Shown in pieces: positions 14,441-23,795 of a DNA stretch of 35,618 nucleotides; the first letter of the stretch is position 1; each line of letters opens with the position of its first letter. Position numbers and translations under genes: made by a program. The notes beneath the pieces were generated by a model. The model worked only from the letters and a program-made list of their open reading frames with translations. It did not search any database and had not been told where the DNA came from. Origin of the DNA: Desulfobacterales bacterium HSG2 (GTDB taxonomy: Bacteria; Desulfobacterota; Desulfobacteria; Desulfobacterales; 4be13); assembly GCA_030378035.1 (NCBI GenBank), contig JAUCGI010000044.1, positions 1 to 35,618 on the forward strand, in the 5' to 3' direction.

Positions 14441-16108
14441 ATGACTTTGGTTCTTTTGGCATTTGTCGCGATTATCTTCGCAATTGTTGCGCCGCTGCTC
14501 TTCCCCAGGGAGATGAAACTGGCCGCGCATCTGGCCCAGGCGGGGGCCGTTGTTCTTGCCCTGTTTCTTATTCTGTCAACATCTTATGTGATTATAGACG
14601 CGGATAAGGTGGGGCATCTCAAACGGATCTATGGCGGAAAGCCAATGAAGCCCGGGCAGATCATCGCATTTGAGGGAGAGAAAGGCCCTCAGGCAGAGAT
14701 TCTTCCTCCGGGATTTCGCTTTCAGTTACTTCTGAATGTGCTTTACGATGTGGAGGAACTTCCGCTCTCTCAGATTAAGGAGGGTGAGTACGGGTTTATC
14801 ACCGCCAAAGACGGGGAACCTCTGAAAAAAGACCAGTATCTTGCGGAGGAATGGCCCAAAGGCAAGGTAAAGCAGATGCTTGAAGCGACCTATTTTCTGA
14901 AAAACGGCGGGAAAAAAGGTCCTCAGTTGAATGTGCTCACACCCGGGAAATATCGTCTGAACAAATATCTCTTTGAGATAAAGACTCAGAAGGCCACGGA
15001 TATCCGAGCCGGCTTTGTGGGCGTCATAAAATCAAATGTTCAGGAGACCCCCGAGCATGAGCTCGCCGGAGTTCCTCATGAGCTTGCCGGCTCCATGACC
15101 GTGCCTCTTGTGAAAAAAGGGTCCGTAGGCGTATGGAATGAAGCCAAGCCTCCGGGGCGTTATTATCTGAACAAAGTCGCGTATAACGTCACTGAGATCG
15201 ATACAAGGGTTCAGACCTGGAACTACAAAGGCGGATATAAGCGCCGCTATATTGATCTTCAGGTAACTCAGGAGGGCAGGATCACGCAGAAGGAGCGATC
15301 AGAAACTGTGTCAATTCCTAAGAACGCTGCCGATTCAGCCATCTTTACGAGAATGGAGGGCTGGCTGGTGCCCCAGGAGCTTCGCATTCAGGTCCAGGTC
15401 GAACCCAAAGACGCGCCGTTTCTTGTGGCCTCCGTGGGTAGTGTGGCAGCGGCCGAGGACAAAGTGGTTACACCTTCCATCCGTTCCGTTGTGAGGAATA
15501 TCTGCGCGGCAGAGAAAGTGCTGAGTCTTATTGATGAGAACCGGGTGGCCGTTGAGGAGAACATTGAAAAGGCGGTTATTCCCGAAGGGAAAAAGGCCGG
15601 CATCACCATCAAGGATGTCCGTCTCGTTGATTCGGTGGTTCCACCCGAACTTCTGGTGGCAAGGCTGCGTGAGCAACTGGCCGGTCAGTTGGAAGAGACA
15701 TTCAAGAAGGAGAAAGACGCACAGGATCAGCGGATCACCACAGAAAAAGCCCGGGCAACCGCGGATCAGCAGCCCGAGCTGGTCGCGGCTGAAATCCGGG
15801 TGGATATTGCCAGGAAAGATAAGATGGCCGCCCAGTTAAAGGGCGAAGGGGAAAAACTGAAACTCATGGAGATCGCCAAAGGGCAGGAGAGCCAGGTGGC
15901 GGTTCTGGGAAAAGACAAGGTCATGCAGTTGGCCGCGCTGGAAAAGATTCTCCAGGCCGCTGTCGCGAACCCTGATATTGTGAAAGTTCCCCGGGTGCTT
16001 GTCTCGGGGACAGGAGCGGGCTTGGAAGGCGCGGCCGCGGTACTGGGTGACAGCAATCTGGTGAGAGGCATTATCTCCGGGCAGCCGGAGGCAGATAAAC
16101 AACAATAA
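14441..16108 (+). CDS. SPFH/Band-7 (flotillin-like) membrane protein
   Basis: A 555-aa protein with two N-terminal membrane segments (about 2-20 and 32-52). A long SPFH/prohibitin-like region follows (VIIDADKVGHLKRIYGG; PPGFRF; later LVPQELRIQVQVEPKDAPFLVASVG). A charged coiled coil (about 410-490, including EETFKKEKDAQDQRITTEKARATADQ split across helices) leads to a Gly/Ala-rich tail. SPFH proteins assemble into membrane-bound oligomers and organise microdomains or regulate proteases. The frame is open from 14408, but AAAGGA seven bases before the ATG at 14441 sets the start. A strong promoter lies 110 bases upstream, so it is probably its own transcription unit. The next gene lies beyond a 540-base repeat block. 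Confidence 0.85.
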   Translation: MTLVLLAFVAIIFAIVAPLLFPREMKLAAHLAQAGAVVLALFLILSTSYVIIDADKVGHLKRIYGGKPMKPGQIIAFEGEKGPQAEILPPGFRFQLLLNVLYDVEELPLSQIKEGEYGFITAKDGEPLKKDQYLAEEWPKGKVKQMLEATYFLKNGGKKGPQLNVLTPGKYRLNKYLFEIKTQKATDIRAGFVGVIKSNVQETPEHELAGVPHELAGSMTVPLVKKGSVGVWNEAKPPGRYYLNKVAYNVTEIDTRVQTWNYKGGYKRRYIDLQVTQEGRITQKERSETVSIPKNAADSAIFTRMEGWLVPQELRIQVQVEPKDAPFLVASVGSVAAAEDKVVTPSIRSVVRNICAAEKVLSLIDENRVAVEENIEKAVIPEGKKAGITIKDVRLVDSVVPPELLVARLREQLAGQLEETFKKEKDAQDQRITTEKARATADQQPELVAAEIRVDIARKDKMAAQLKGEGEKLKLMEIAKGQESQVAVLGKDKVMQLAALEKILQAAVANPDIVKVPRVLVSGTGAGLEGAAAVLGDSNLVRGIISGQPEADKQQ

Positions 16109-16123
16109 TTCTGATTAGGATCC

Positions 16124-16202
16124 CGTGAACTTGAACTTGAACATGAACTTGCCTGCAAATGAATGTTCGGGTTTAAGTTCATGTTCATGTTTAAGTTTAT
16201 AA
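16124..16202. repeat. hexamer-rich inverted flank of the 142-bp array
   Basis: GAACTTGAACTTGAACATGAAC (split here as GAACTTGAACTT then GAACATGAAC) begins at 16127 and is answered by AAGTTCATGTTCATGTTTAAG around 16176, forming an inverted repeat of TGAACT-type hexamers. Similar hexamers (AAGTTCAAGTTCAAG) close the array on the right at 16617-16640. No coding signal is present. Confidence 0.6.
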
Positions 16203-16618
16203 GCTGCGTACAGGACAAAAAGCTCCGGATGCCTGAAAACTGGCACACTGTCATTCCGGGCGGAAATGCCGGGAATCGGCAGGATTCCCGGCACTTCCGA
16301 CCCGGAATCCATTTTTTGTCCTGTACTCAAGTTTATAAGTTTAAGCTGTGTACAGGACAAAAAAATCCAGATGCCTGAAAAACGGGCATCTGTCATTCCG
16401 GGCGGAAATGCCGGGAATCGGCAGGATTCCCGGCATTTCCGACCCGGAATCCATTTTTTGTCCTATACTCAAGTTTATAAGTTTAAGCTGTGTACAGGAC
16501 AAAAAAATCCAGATGCCTGAAAAACGGGCATCTGTCATTCCGGGCGGAAATGCCGGGAATCGGGCAGGATTCCCGGCATTTCCGACCCGGAATCCATTTT
16601 TTGTCCTATACTCAGAAG
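16203..16618. repeat. three tandem 142-bp palindromic repeats
   Basis: Units start at 16203, 16345 and 16487 (period 142). Units two and three are almost identical and unit one is slightly diverged. Each is itself an inverted repeat. The outer arms are GTACAGGACAAAAA / TTTTTTGTCCTGTAC. The inner arms are ATTCCGGGCGGAAATGCC / GGCATTTCCGACCCGGAAT, meeting at GGGAATCGGCAGGATTCCC. The short open frames across this block are repeat artefacts. It could fold into large hairpins and may stop transcription between the SPFH and TPR genes. Confidence 0.9.
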
Positions 16619-16647
16619 TTTAAGTTCAAGTTCAAGTTTAAATTCAA

Positions 16648-17883
16648 ATGAATAAAAAAGATATCTTATTGGTATTATGCGTGGTCGGAGCTGTTTTTGC
16701 GGTGCTGGGAAAAGGGTGCGGCCCGGATATTGACGAGGTGACGGACGCGGTTAAGAGTGAACTGGCCAGGATTGATCAGCCACCGAAACTCAGCGATCTG
16801 AAGGATATTGCCCGGGAGAAGGGGATAACTTATGAGGAGTTATCTGAAATTCTTGAAAAGGGTTCTTTGCTTGAGCGAGGTCTCAGGTGTCTCGGTGAGA
16901 AACGATATGATGACGCAGCCCGGCTCTTTGAAGAAGACGCAGGGCTTGACAAATCAGACCCGGGCCAAAGCCGGTTTTACTTGGGTAACGCCTTATATCA
17001 TAAGAGAGAATTTCAAAGCGCTGCTGAGGCGTTCCGACAATCCGCAGATGCTGATCCCGGATTCTTCTATGCCTGGTATAACCAGGGGATGGCTCTGAAT
17101 GCTCTGGGCAGATATGAAGATGCTGCGGGGAGATACCGGAGAGCTGTAAAACTCAGACCGGATCATGCGGGCACCCGTTACAGATGGGGAGTGGCTCTGA
17201 ATGCTCTGGGCAGGTATGAGGAGGCCATCAGAAAATATCAGGAAGCGACAAATCTCAGCCCCGATCATGCGGATGCGATGAACAACTGGGGCGCGGCACT
17301 GAATGCGCTGGGCAGATACGAGGAGGCCATGGAAAAATATCAGGAGGCTGTAAAAATCAGGCCCGGGCATGTCAATGCGTGGACCAACTGGGGAGTTGTC
17401 CTGAACAGGCTTGGCAGATATGAGGAAGCCGCAGAAAAATATCAGGAGGCTGTCAAACTCAAACCGGATCATGCGGATATTTGGTACAACTGGGGGGTGC
17501 TTCTGAATGAGCTTGGCAGATATGAGGAGGCCATTGAGAAATATCAGGAGGCCGTCAGATACAGGGCCGATGACTCGGACGCGTGGAATAACTGGGGTGT
17601 CGCGCTGAAGAATCTCGGGAGATATGAGGAGGCTGTGGAGAAGTACCGGGAGGCCATAAAGCGCGACCCGGATGACTCAGATGCATGGTATAACTGGGGG
17701 GTGGTGTTAAACGACGTTGGTCGGTACGGAGAGGCCATCGAAAAGTACCGGGAAGCAATAAAGCGCGATCCGAATTGTATGAATGCGTGGGCCAACTGGG
17801 GGGTGGCATTGAAGAATCTTGGGAATTATTATGAAAAGGCTTTGAAGGAATACAGGGAGGCTTTGGGAATTGGGAGTTTGTGA
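16648..17883 (+). CDS. membrane-anchored TPR protein
   Basis: A 411-aa protein with one N-terminal hydrophobic segment (ILLVLCVVGAVFAVLG, about 6-21), which is a signal anchor; a following GKGC is not a proper lipobox. A short helical linker precedes about nine 34-residue tetratricopeptide repeats (about 72-405) of the form AWxNWGVALNxLGRYEEAxEKYQEAVKxxPDHAD. Consecutive TPRs are also alike at DNA level (102-base period), so copy number may vary between strains. TPR arrays mediate protein-protein binding, here probably on the periplasmic side. There is no ribosome site: the hexamer repeats run right up to the ATG. The last codons (GIGSL and stop) lie inside the octamer repeat downstream. Confidence 0.85.
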   Translation: MNKKDILLVLCVVGAVFAVLGKGCGPDIDEVTDAVKSELARIDQPPKLSDLKDIAREKGITYEELSEILEKGSLLERGLRCLGEKRYDDAARLFEEDAGLDKSDPGQSRFYLGNALYHKREFQSAAEAFRQSADADPGFFYAWYNQGMALNALGRYEDAAGRYRRAVKLRPDHAGTRYRWGVALNALGRYEEAIRKYQEATNLSPDHADAMNNWGAALNALGRYEEAMEKYQEAVKIRPGHVNAWTNWGVVLNRLGRYEEAAEKYQEAVKLKPDHADIWYNWGVLLNELGRYEEAIEKYQEAVRYRADDSDAWNNWGVALKNLGRYEEAVEKYREAIKRDPDDSDAWYNWGVVLNDVGRYGEAIEKYREAIKRDPNCMNAWANWGVALKNLGNYYEKALKEYREALGIGSL

Positions 17884-18023
17884 GTTTGTGAGTTTGGGAG
17901 TTTGTGAGTTTGGGAGTTTGGGAGTTTGGGAGTTTGTGAGTTTATGAGTTTATGAGTTTGGGAGTTTGGGAGTTTGGGTGTTTATGAGTTTGGGTGTTTA
18001 TGAGTTTATGAGTTTGGGTGTCT
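17872..18023. repeat. 19-copy octamer tandem repeat (VNTR)
   Basis: Nineteen contiguous octamers, mostly GGGAGTTT, GTGAGTTT or ATGAGTTT, start inside the last codons of the TPR gene. They fill the gap toward the convergent MCP gene. Since 8 is not a multiple of 3, gain or loss of one unit changes the frame, but the stop codon is reached in the second unit. Typical of slipped-strand repeats. No terminator-like hairpin was found between the two convergent genes. Confidence 0.9.
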
Positions 18024-18099
18024 CAAAGTCTGTATTACTCAGTCATCAGGTTTCTCTGTTGCCGGTTTTCCGAGTGACGGAGTCCGGAACCCGGAACTC

Positions 18100-19875
18100 T
18101 CATCCGATCAGAATCTCCAGATCCGTCACAAATCCCTTCATCTGCCTGGCTTGGGCATTCATCTCCTCGGAGACCGAAGCCGATTCCTCGGCATTGGTCG
18201 CATTCCGCTGGGCGATCTTGTCGATCTCCGAGACCGCGTTGCTGATATGCTCGATCTTTACGGACTGATCATCGGAACCCGCGGCGATCTTCTCCAGCAG
18301 CTTGCCCACTCTGGCCGCGTTTTCGACCACCTCGGAGAAGGATTCGCCGGTGACGATGACAATCGCTGCCCCCTCTTCGATCTTTTTCATGGTTCCCTCG
18401 ATGAGGGTCGCGGTATGCCTTGCCGCGTCCGTGGCTCTCAGGGCCAGATTCCTCACCTCTTCAGCGACCACAGCGAATCCGGCCCCGGCCTCGCCGGCCC
18501 GGGCCGCCTCAATGGCCGCGTTCAGCGCCAGAAGATTGGTCTGAAACGCGACCTCATCTATCGCCTTGATGATTTTCGAGGTCTCTTTGCTCGATTCGGA
18601 AATTGCTTCCATTGAACGGGTCAGTCCCTCCATTGACGTGTATGCCTGCTCAATCAGCCGGTTTGTCTCCTTTTCCAACCGGTCCGCCTGATTCGCATTC
18701 TCCGCGTTCCCCTTGGACACTGAGGAGATTTCCTCAAGAGATGAAGCGGTCTCTTCCGAGGTCGCTGCCTGCTCGGATGAGCCGTTAGCCAATGACTGGC
18801 TGGCCGAAGATACCTGATTTGATATGGATAACACCTGCTTATAGCTTCCGGTAAGGCCTTGGATAATTTTTTTCAGAGGCCGGATCAGTTTCCAGGTAAA
18901 ATACATGATAAGCCCCAATACCCCCAGGATTATGGCTGACAGGACAAGGATAACATACCTCCCTGTTTCCATTTTGCTTCCGATATCTTTCCGAACATTG
19001 GCGGCCGCCCGGGCTGTCTCCGCATTCATCTTCTTTAAGACAGACATCACCTGTTCTTTGCCGTCATTCACTGCTTTGAGCTGTTCCTGAAATTCCGTGC
19101 CGGCCTGCTGAAACCGGACAAATGTATCCTTATATGTTGTGAGAATATCTGTGAGTTGTTTGCCCTGCTCGGAAATTTCAGGGGCCGCGCTCATCAGGGT
19201 TTGGAGTTCCAGAACAAAGTAATCCAGAGCCGTGATGACCGGATGTGCGGCGTTCTCCTTTTTCCCGGTTTCAGACGCTTCGTCTCCCCGTTTCATGGTC
19301 GTGATCTGGGCCGCAATCCGGAAGAAGGTCTCCCGATACCGGGTGGACATGGACTGTAGTTGTTCCAGATGGCGCATGGCAGGTGTGTTTTCCTCCTGCA
19401 TATCCATGTTCTCGTCAATAATATCCCGGAGCACTTCAAGACGATAGATGAAATCATTCTCAATCGTTCCGAATTCTTGGAAAATCTTGTTGACAAGATC
19501 ATATTGCTCAAGAAGCGCCATGAGTTTCGGAACAAATTCCTGAAGTGAGGTGGCCAGTTCCGCATTGTCGCTCAGGGAGGTGAGCGTAGTGACGGTCTGT
19601 TCAAATCGGCCCAATCTCTCCTTCAGCTCTTTTTCATGGCCATGGTGGAACATGCCTATCAGCAGATCCGCGAAAACATCGGTGAGCCTGCTTCCCAGTT
19701 CGGTATTCTTTGTCACCTGCTTCACGTTTCTGCTGACAACCGTCGTGACCAGGTTTCCGATCTTTTCAGATGAAAAAAAGACCATGCCGAGGATCCCGGC
19801 AAGCACAAAAACAGCCGTCAGATTGATCAGAAAAAGTTTTGTTGTCATCTTCCATTTTGATATGTGCAGATTCAT
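18100..19875 (-). CDS. methyl-accepting chemotaxis protein (MCP1)
   Basis: A 591-residue transmembrane chemoreceptor. TM1 is about 13-34 and a helical periplasmic domain of about 270 residues follows, with no PAS/Cache-like features. TM2 is about 306-327, then an abbreviated HAMP-like stretch ([19 protein letters not shown]) and the signalling domain, whose tip reads [22 protein letters not shown] (split: [33 protein letters not shown]; about 444-477). It signals through CheA/CheW. There is no C-terminal CheR/CheB-docking pentapeptide. The open frame extends to 19968, but AAAGGAGGTAAG before the ATG at 19875 fixes the start; the extra residues are translated repeat. The gene is last in a run of four Leu/Ile/Val-type binding-protein genes, suggesting they supply its ligands. 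Confidence 0.9.
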   Translation of the reverse strand: MNLHISKWKMTTKLFLINLTAVFVLAGILGMVFFSSEKIGNLVTTVVSRNVKQVTKNTELGSRLTDVFADLLIGMFHHGHEKELKERLGRFEQTVTTLTSLSDNAELATSLQEFVPKLMALLEQYDLVNKIFQEFGTIENDFIYRLEVLRDIIDENMDMQEENTPAMRHLEQLQSMSTRYRETFFRIAAQITTMKRGDEASETGKKENAAHPVITALDYFVLELQTLMSAAPEISEQGKQLTDILTTYKDTFVRFQQAGTEFQEQLKAVNDGKEQVMSVLKKMNAETARAAANVRKDIGSKMETGRYVILVLSAIILGVLGLIMYFTWKLIRPLKKIIQGLTGSYKQVLSISNQVSSASQSLANGSSEQAATSEETASSLEEISSVSKGNAENANQADRLEKETNRLIEQAYTSMEGLTRSMEAISESSKETSKIIKAIDEVAFQTNLLALNAAIEAARAGEAGAGFAVVAEEVRNLALRATDAARHTATLIEGTMKKIEEGAAIVIVTGESFSEVVENAARVGKLLEKIAAGSDDQSVKIEHISNAVSEIDKIAQRNATNAEESASVSEEMNAQARQMKGFVTDLEILIG

Positions 19876-19889
19876 CTTACCTCCTTTGT

Positions 19890-19940
19890 AGTTCGTAGTT
19901 CCGCCTTTAGGCGGCCCGCCTGAAGGCGGAACTACGAACT
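19890..19940. repeat. 51-bp palindromic repeat, copy a
   Basis: AGTTCGTAGTTCCGCC (19890-19905) and GGCGGAACTACGAACT (19925-19940) are perfect inverted arms with a GC-rich centre. It fills the gap between the last binding-protein gene and MCP1 and ends next to the MCP1 ribosome site. Two more copies occur at the 3' ends of MCP2 and MCP3. Its translation gives the [16 protein letters not shown] peptide often seen as false N-termini. Confidence 0.9.
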
Positions 19941-19945
19941 TGTTC

Positions 19946-21067
19946 TTATTTCCCTGAAAACAAAACAAACTTGCCGTTCTTTACTTGCAGGATACTGGAC
20001 GTTTTTTCGACATTTCCATGTTCGTCAAAGGTCATTTCACCTGTAATTCCCGGAAAATTCGTGATCTTTGTGAGCGCGTCCCGGATCGCTTTTCGGTCGG
20101 TACCGCCCCGGGTTGCTGCCTTGGCCAATATATTCATGGCATCATACGAAAGTGCTGCCGTTATATCCGGCGAGATGTTGAAACGCGTCTGATAACCCTT
20201 TACAAACGCCTGAATCTGAGTGTCAGGAGCTTCCTGAAAAAATGAGGTGAACATATACACATTTTCGGATGATGCGCCGGCCTTCCTGATAAATTTTGGC
20301 GAATGCAGGGTATCAGACCCTATGACAGCCCCGTCGTTCCATCCGATCTCCTGACGCTCTTTACAGATGAGCGCGCCGTCTTCATACATGGAAAAGAGAA
20401 ACAGGACTTCCGGATTTTCTTTGCGAAGTTTTTCAAGAGGCAGCCTGAAATCCTCGGTTCCTTCAAAATAGCTCTCCACTCCGGTAATTTTCAGGCCGAG
20501 TTTCTCAGCTTCCCCGACAAAGAATTTCTGTGCCATCACGCCCCAGTCGTTATTCAGATAAATCACAGCCACTCTCTTCTTCCTGAAAACACTGACAAGC
20601 GTGCGGGCCATAAACTGACTCCTGCCGGACTGGATCCCGTTAATTCCGAAACTGAACGGACTTCCCGGGGCAAACGAGGGATGAGAGGCTGTGGGCGATA
20701 ACTGGACCAGCTTTGCTCTCTGATAAATGGACTGAGCGCTCATGCAGCAACTGCTGGTTATGTCTCCGACGGTTGCAACGATTCGTTTGTCCTCTGCGAA
20801 TTTTCTCGCGACACGCTTGGCAAGCCTGGGGTCTCCCTGACTGTCTCTGACTATCACTTCAACGGGCCTTCCGTCAATGCCGCCGGCGTTGTTGATCCGG
20901 TCAGCGGCCAGATCAGTCGCGTTTTTAAAGCCCTCTCCGTATCCGGCATATTGCCCGGTCATGGGCGCGGACAGGCCGATATGAATCGGTTCTTTGGCAT
21001 CAGCTAATACGGAAAAGAAGAGCGAACACATCAAGGTTGCAAATACGATTCTCATACGTTTTTTCAT
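19946..21067 (-). CDS. periplasmic binding protein, Leu/Ile/Val type (LIV-1)
   Basis: A 373-aa secreted substrate-binding protein of the Peripla_BP_6 (LivJ-like) family. It has a signal peptide ([24 protein letters not shown], cleaved near ADA/KEP), then [17 protein letters not shown], a two-lobed body and [14 protein letters not shown] at the end. The stretch [29 protein letters not shown] corresponds to the ligand pocket loops of this fold; it carries an adjacent Cys pair. AAAGGAGGATGT before ATG 21067 sets the start, although the frame opens earlier at 21157. It is the fourth and last of a tandem set, 70 bases before MCP1. No permease (LivHM) or ATPase (LivGF) gene is near, so ligand sensing rather than uptake is a fair alternative. 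Confidence 0.9.
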   Translation of the reverse strand: MKKRMRIVFATLMCSLFFSVLADAKEPIHIGLSAPMTGQYAGYGEGFKNATDLAADRINNAGGIDGRPVEVIVRDSQGDPRLAKRVARKFAEDKRIVATVGDITSSCCMSAQSIYQRAKLVQLSPTASHPSFAPGSPFSFGINGIQSGRSQFMARTLVSVFRKKRVAVIYLNNDWGVMAQKFFVGEAEKLGLKITGVESYFEGTEDFRLPLEKLRKENPEVLFLFSMYEDGALICKERQEIGWNDGAVIGSDTLHSPKFIRKAGASSENVYMFTSFFQEAPDTQIQAFVKGYQTRFNISPDITAALSYDAMNILAKAATRGGTDRKAIRDALTKITNFPGITGEMTFDEHGNVEKTSSILQVKNGKFVLFSGK

Positions 21068-21085
21068 ACATCCTCCTTTGTTAGC

Positions 21086-21110
21086 GGAGTGCAAGGCTGA
21101 CTTGCACTCC
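21086..21110 (-). other. intercistronic hairpin before LIV-1
   Basis: GGAGTGCAAG (21086-21095), five-base loop, CTTGCACTCC (21101-21110): a perfect 10-bp stem between the stop of LIV-2 and the ribosome site of LIV-1. There is no T-run, so it is more likely an mRNA processing or stability element, or a leaky barrier, than a full terminator. Confidence 0.7.
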
Positions 21111-21128
21111 GGTTCTCCGGTTCGTTCC

Positions 21129-22241
21129 TTATTCAGAATACACGACAAACTCACCATTTTTCACATGCAGCAGTGGATACTCTTTTATAACATCTCCGTG
21201 TTCAGTGAATGAGGTTTTCCCGGTAACACCCGGAAAATCTTTTATCCTGGCCAGTTCATCACGAATTGCCCGGCGTTCTGTTCCACCTGTTTTCATGGCC
21301 CGGGCCAAAAGGTTTACCGCGTCAAAGGCAAGCGCGGCATTCTGATCAGGAATTTCATTGTGACGGGTTTCATACTCTTCCATAAATTTGCGAACTTCCG
21401 CCCGGGATCGATCCGGGAAAAAGTATGTAACTGTATAAAGATTCTTCACTTCCTCATCCCCGACCCTGAGATTTTTCGGAAAATACAGATCAGGGGATCC
21501 TATGACAGCCACCTCATTCCATCCCAGTTGGTGGCGCTGCCTGATGATCCTCTCCCCGTCGGTGTAGAGAGAGATGAGAAACAGGCCTTCGGGTCCTTTG
21601 GAACGAAGTTTTTCGAGAACGGGTATGAAATCCCGGGTTTCTTCAAGATAGCTTTCCGCGGCGAGCACCTCCGCGCCAAGTTTTCTGGCCTCATCAGCAA
21701 ATATCTTTTGCGCGGCAGCCCCCCAGTCGTTATTCAAGTAAAGCACAGCCAGTTTCTTTTTCTGTAACCGTTTTACAGCCGCGCGTGCCAAAAAAGAACA
21801 GAGTACCTGATCTGTGCCCGGGATACCGAAACTGAAGGGACTTCCCGGAGCATAAGACGGATGAGATGATGTGGGAGACAACTGAACCATACCGGCTCTG
21901 TGATATACGGGTTGGGCAGCCATTGAGCAAGTGCTGGTATAATCCCCGATTACCGCGACAATTCTTTTGTCTTCCGCAAATTTTCTCGCGATCCGTTTGG
22001 CCATTTTAGCCGATCCCTGAGAATCTCTGACAATCAGTTTGACGGATTGCCCGTTGATTCCTCCGGTCTGACTGATCCGGTCAAGACCGAGTTCAATGCC
22101 TCTTTTGAAGTTATTCCCGACGCCTGTCTGCTGCCCGGTCATGGGCGCGGACAGACCGATATGAATCGGCTCTTTGGCATCAACTGATGCGGAAAAGAAG
22201 AGCGAACACACCATGATTGCAAAAACCATACATTTTTTCAT
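21129..22241 (-). CDS. periplasmic binding protein, Leu/Ile/Val type (LIV-2)
   Basis: A 370-aa paralogue of LIV-1. The signal peptide is MKKCMVFAIMVCSLFFSASVDA followed by [18 protein letters not shown]. The pocket-region loop reads TSTCSMAAQPVYHRAGMVQLSPTSSHPSY, with CS where LIV-1 has CC. The end, LLHVKNGEFVVYSE, is family-typical. The start at 22241 has AAAAGGAGG upstream; in-frame codons above it are leader. The start-to-start distance to LIV-1 is 1174 bases. The signal peptide is nearly the same as that of LIV-4 while the mature part has diverged, which points to recombination inside the array. It is predicted to bind a small amino-acid-like or other organic ligand in the periplasm. Confidence 0.9.
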   Translation of the reverse strand: MKKCMVFAIMVCSLFFSASVDAKEPIHIGLSAPMTGQQTGVGNNFKRGIELGLDRISQTGGINGQSVKLIVRDSQGSAKMAKRIARKFAEDKRIVAVIGDYTSTCSMAAQPVYHRAGMVQLSPTSSHPSYAPGSPFSFGIPGTDQVLCSFLARAAVKRLQKKKLAVLYLNNDWGAAAQKIFADEARKLGAEVLAAESYLEETRDFIPVLEKLRSKGPEGLFLISLYTDGERIIRQRHQLGWNEVAVIGSPDLYFPKNLRVGDEEVKNLYTVTYFFPDRSRAEVRKFMEEYETRHNEIPDQNAALAFDAVNLLARAMKTGGTERRAIRDELARIKDFPGVTGKTSFTEHGDVIKEYPLLHVKNGEFVVYSE

Positions 22242-22258
22242 ACATCCTCCTTTTGTTT

Positions 22259-22283
22259 CGGGTGCAAGACAACCTTGCACTCC
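22259..22283 (-). other. intercistronic hairpin before LIV-2
   Basis: GGTGCAAG and CTTGCACTCC arms around a five- to six-base loop, equivalent in position and sequence to the hairpin before LIV-1. It lies between the gene's ribosome site and the relic upstream. Confidence 0.6.
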
Positions 22284-22620
22284 GGTTCTGTGGTTTGTTC
22301 CTTTTGGGAATACAAAACATACCTGCCGTTTTTCACCTGTAACATGAGAAAATCTTTTAAAACCATGCTTCCGTATTTGCCGGCCAGCGAATACCTTTAT
22401 GTTAATAAGCCTCTCAGACCTCCCTGAAAAGCGTCAGGCCGCCGGACCTGTCACTCAGGTCTTAAATCTTATTCATATCACCACCTCCTTAAAGCTGATT
22501 TTCATTGCTTAAATGAAACTTGCCATGTTGTCAACATAAAAAACAGGTTTCCCATACATTTTTTGATACATCCTCCTTTGTTATGGCGGAGCGCAAGTTG
22601 CCTTGCACTCCGGTTCAGGT
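22284..22620 (-). pseudogene. deleted Leu/Ile/Val-type binding-protein copy (both ends remain)
   Basis: Two fossils of one gene copy. At 22295-22383 the minus strand still encodes KYGSMVLKDFLMLQVKNG then RYVLYSQKE, matching the C-terminus of LIV-4, but its stop TAA has become CAA. At 22552-22578 the ribosome site and first codons remain (compare MKKCM), but the start ATG has become ATC (22565-22567). About 170 bases of unrelated sequence lie between, holding a ribosome site followed by a four-codon frame (ATG AAT AAG ATT stop). The spacing LIV-2 to LIV-3 is 1501 bases, which is the normal 1174 plus this 327-base remnant. A hairpin like those before the intact genes persists at 22588-22611. 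Confidence 0.85.
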
Positions 22621-23742
22621 TTATTTCTCAGAATATAAGACAAACTCCCCGTTTCTCACCTGTAACAGGACAACTTCCTTTACAACATTTCCGTGCCGGT
22701 CAAAAGTGATTTTGCCGGTGGTCCCGGGAAAGTCCTTGGTGGCCGCCAGCGCATCGCGAACCGCCTTGCGATCGGTTCCTCCCTTTATGATGGCTTTGGT
22801 CAACAGATTCATCGCATCATAGGCGCGAGCCGCAAATAAGTCAGCAGATGTTTCATAGCGGGCCTGATAGCCTTTGACAAAGTCCTGCACTTCCGTTCTC
22901 GGATCTTTCGGAAAAAACGTGGCAAATGTATAAAGATTCTCCACCGCGTCCCCGCCGAGTTCAAGCAGCTCACGGGTATATAATGCTGAAGTTCCCGCCA
23001 TTGCCACATCATTCCATCCGATTTCCTGTCGCTGTTTGCTGACAGCCACGCCGTCACGATACAGTAGGATTGTGAACAGAATATCCGGATTTGAGGCTTT
23101 CAGCTTTTCAAGAACAGGCTTGAAATCTGTCACGCCCTCAAGATAATATTCCAAAGCGACAATTTCAGCACCGAGTCCTTTGGCAGCCTCGGTGAAAAAT
23201 TTTTGTACGGCAACTCCCCAGTCCGTGTTGAGGTAAAGGACTCCCAGTCTTTTTTTGTTCAGCTTTTTTACCACATTGCGGGCCATGATGGGTCCTATTG
23301 TTTCCTGGGTCATGGCGACACTGAAGCTGAACGGACTTCCCGGAGCAAACGACGGGTGAGAGGCTGTCGGCGACAACTGAAGCAGGCCGGCTCTCTGGTA
23401 AGTCGTCGAGGCTGCCATGCAGCAAGTACTGGTTAAATCCCCGATTTCCGCGATGATTCGTTTATCTTCAGCGAACTTTCTCGCGATCCTCTTGGCGATT
23501 TTCTGGTCTCCCTGGCTGTCCATGACGATCAGTTCTATGGGACGTCCGTCAATTCCGCCGGATTTGTTAATTGTCTCAATGGCCAGATCAATCGCCTTTT
23601 TGAAGCTGTCTACGTATCCCGCATACTGGCCGGTCATGGGCGCGGACAGGCCGATATGAATCGGTTCCTTCGCCTCAGGCGATGCGGAACACAGGAGCGA
23701 ACACATCAATGTTACAAATACAATTTCCATACGTTTTTTCAT
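22621..23742 (-). CDS. periplasmic binding protein, Leu/Ile/Val type (LIV-3)
   Basis: A 373-aa paralogue. Its signal peptide, MKKRMEIVFVTLMCSLLCSASPEA, resembles that of LIV-1, and [17 protein letters not shown] follows. The pocket loop is [29 protein letters not shown], with the Cys pair as in LIV-1. The gene ends LLQVRNGEFVLYSEK. It has AAAGGGAGG before ATG 23742. Signal peptide and loop place it closest to LIV-1, while LIV-2 and LIV-4 form the other pair, so the array alternates two subtypes. As with its neighbours, there is no transport partner gene nearby. Confidence 0.9.
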   Translation of the reverse strand: MKKRMEIVFVTLMCSLLCSASPEAKEPIHIGLSAPMTGQYAGYVDSFKKAIDLAIETINKSGGIDGRPIELIVMDSQGDQKIAKRIARKFAEDKRIIAEIGDLTSTCCMAASTTYQRAGLLQLSPTASHPSFAPGSPFSFSVAMTQETIGPIMARNVVKKLNKKRLGVLYLNTDWGVAVQKFFTEAAKGLGAEIVALEYYLEGVTDFKPVLEKLKASNPDILFTILLYRDGVAVSKQRQEIGWNDVAMAGTSALYTRELLELGGDAVENLYTFATFFPKDPRTEVQDFVKGYQARYETSADLFAARAYDAMNLLTKAIIKGGTDRKAVRDALAATKDFPGTTGKITFDRHGNVVKEVVLLQVRNGEFVLYSEK

Positions 23743-23759
23743 ACATCCTCCCTTTGTTT

Positions 23760-23784
23760 CGGGTGCAAGACAAGCTTGCACTCC
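23760..23784 (-). other. intercistronic hairpin before LIV-3
   Basis: GGGTGCAAG and CTTGCACTCC arms with a short loop (ACAAG), the same element as before LIV-2, located between the LIV-4 stop and the LIV-3 ribosome site. Confidence 0.6.
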
Positions 23785-23795
23785 GGTTCTGTGGT

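Noticed and set aside
16163..16623. Several overlapping short ORFs with near-identical peptides
   Set aside because: They are translations of the 142-bp tandem palindromes on both strands, not genes.
16203..18023. CRISPR-like appearance of regular repeats
   Set aside because: The 142-bp units and the octamers are contiguous, without unique spacers, and no cas gene is present.
19876..19968. N-terminal extension of MCP1 ([15 protein letters not shown]...)
   Set aside because: It is translated palindromic repeat; the ribosome site and membrane segment place the start at 19875.
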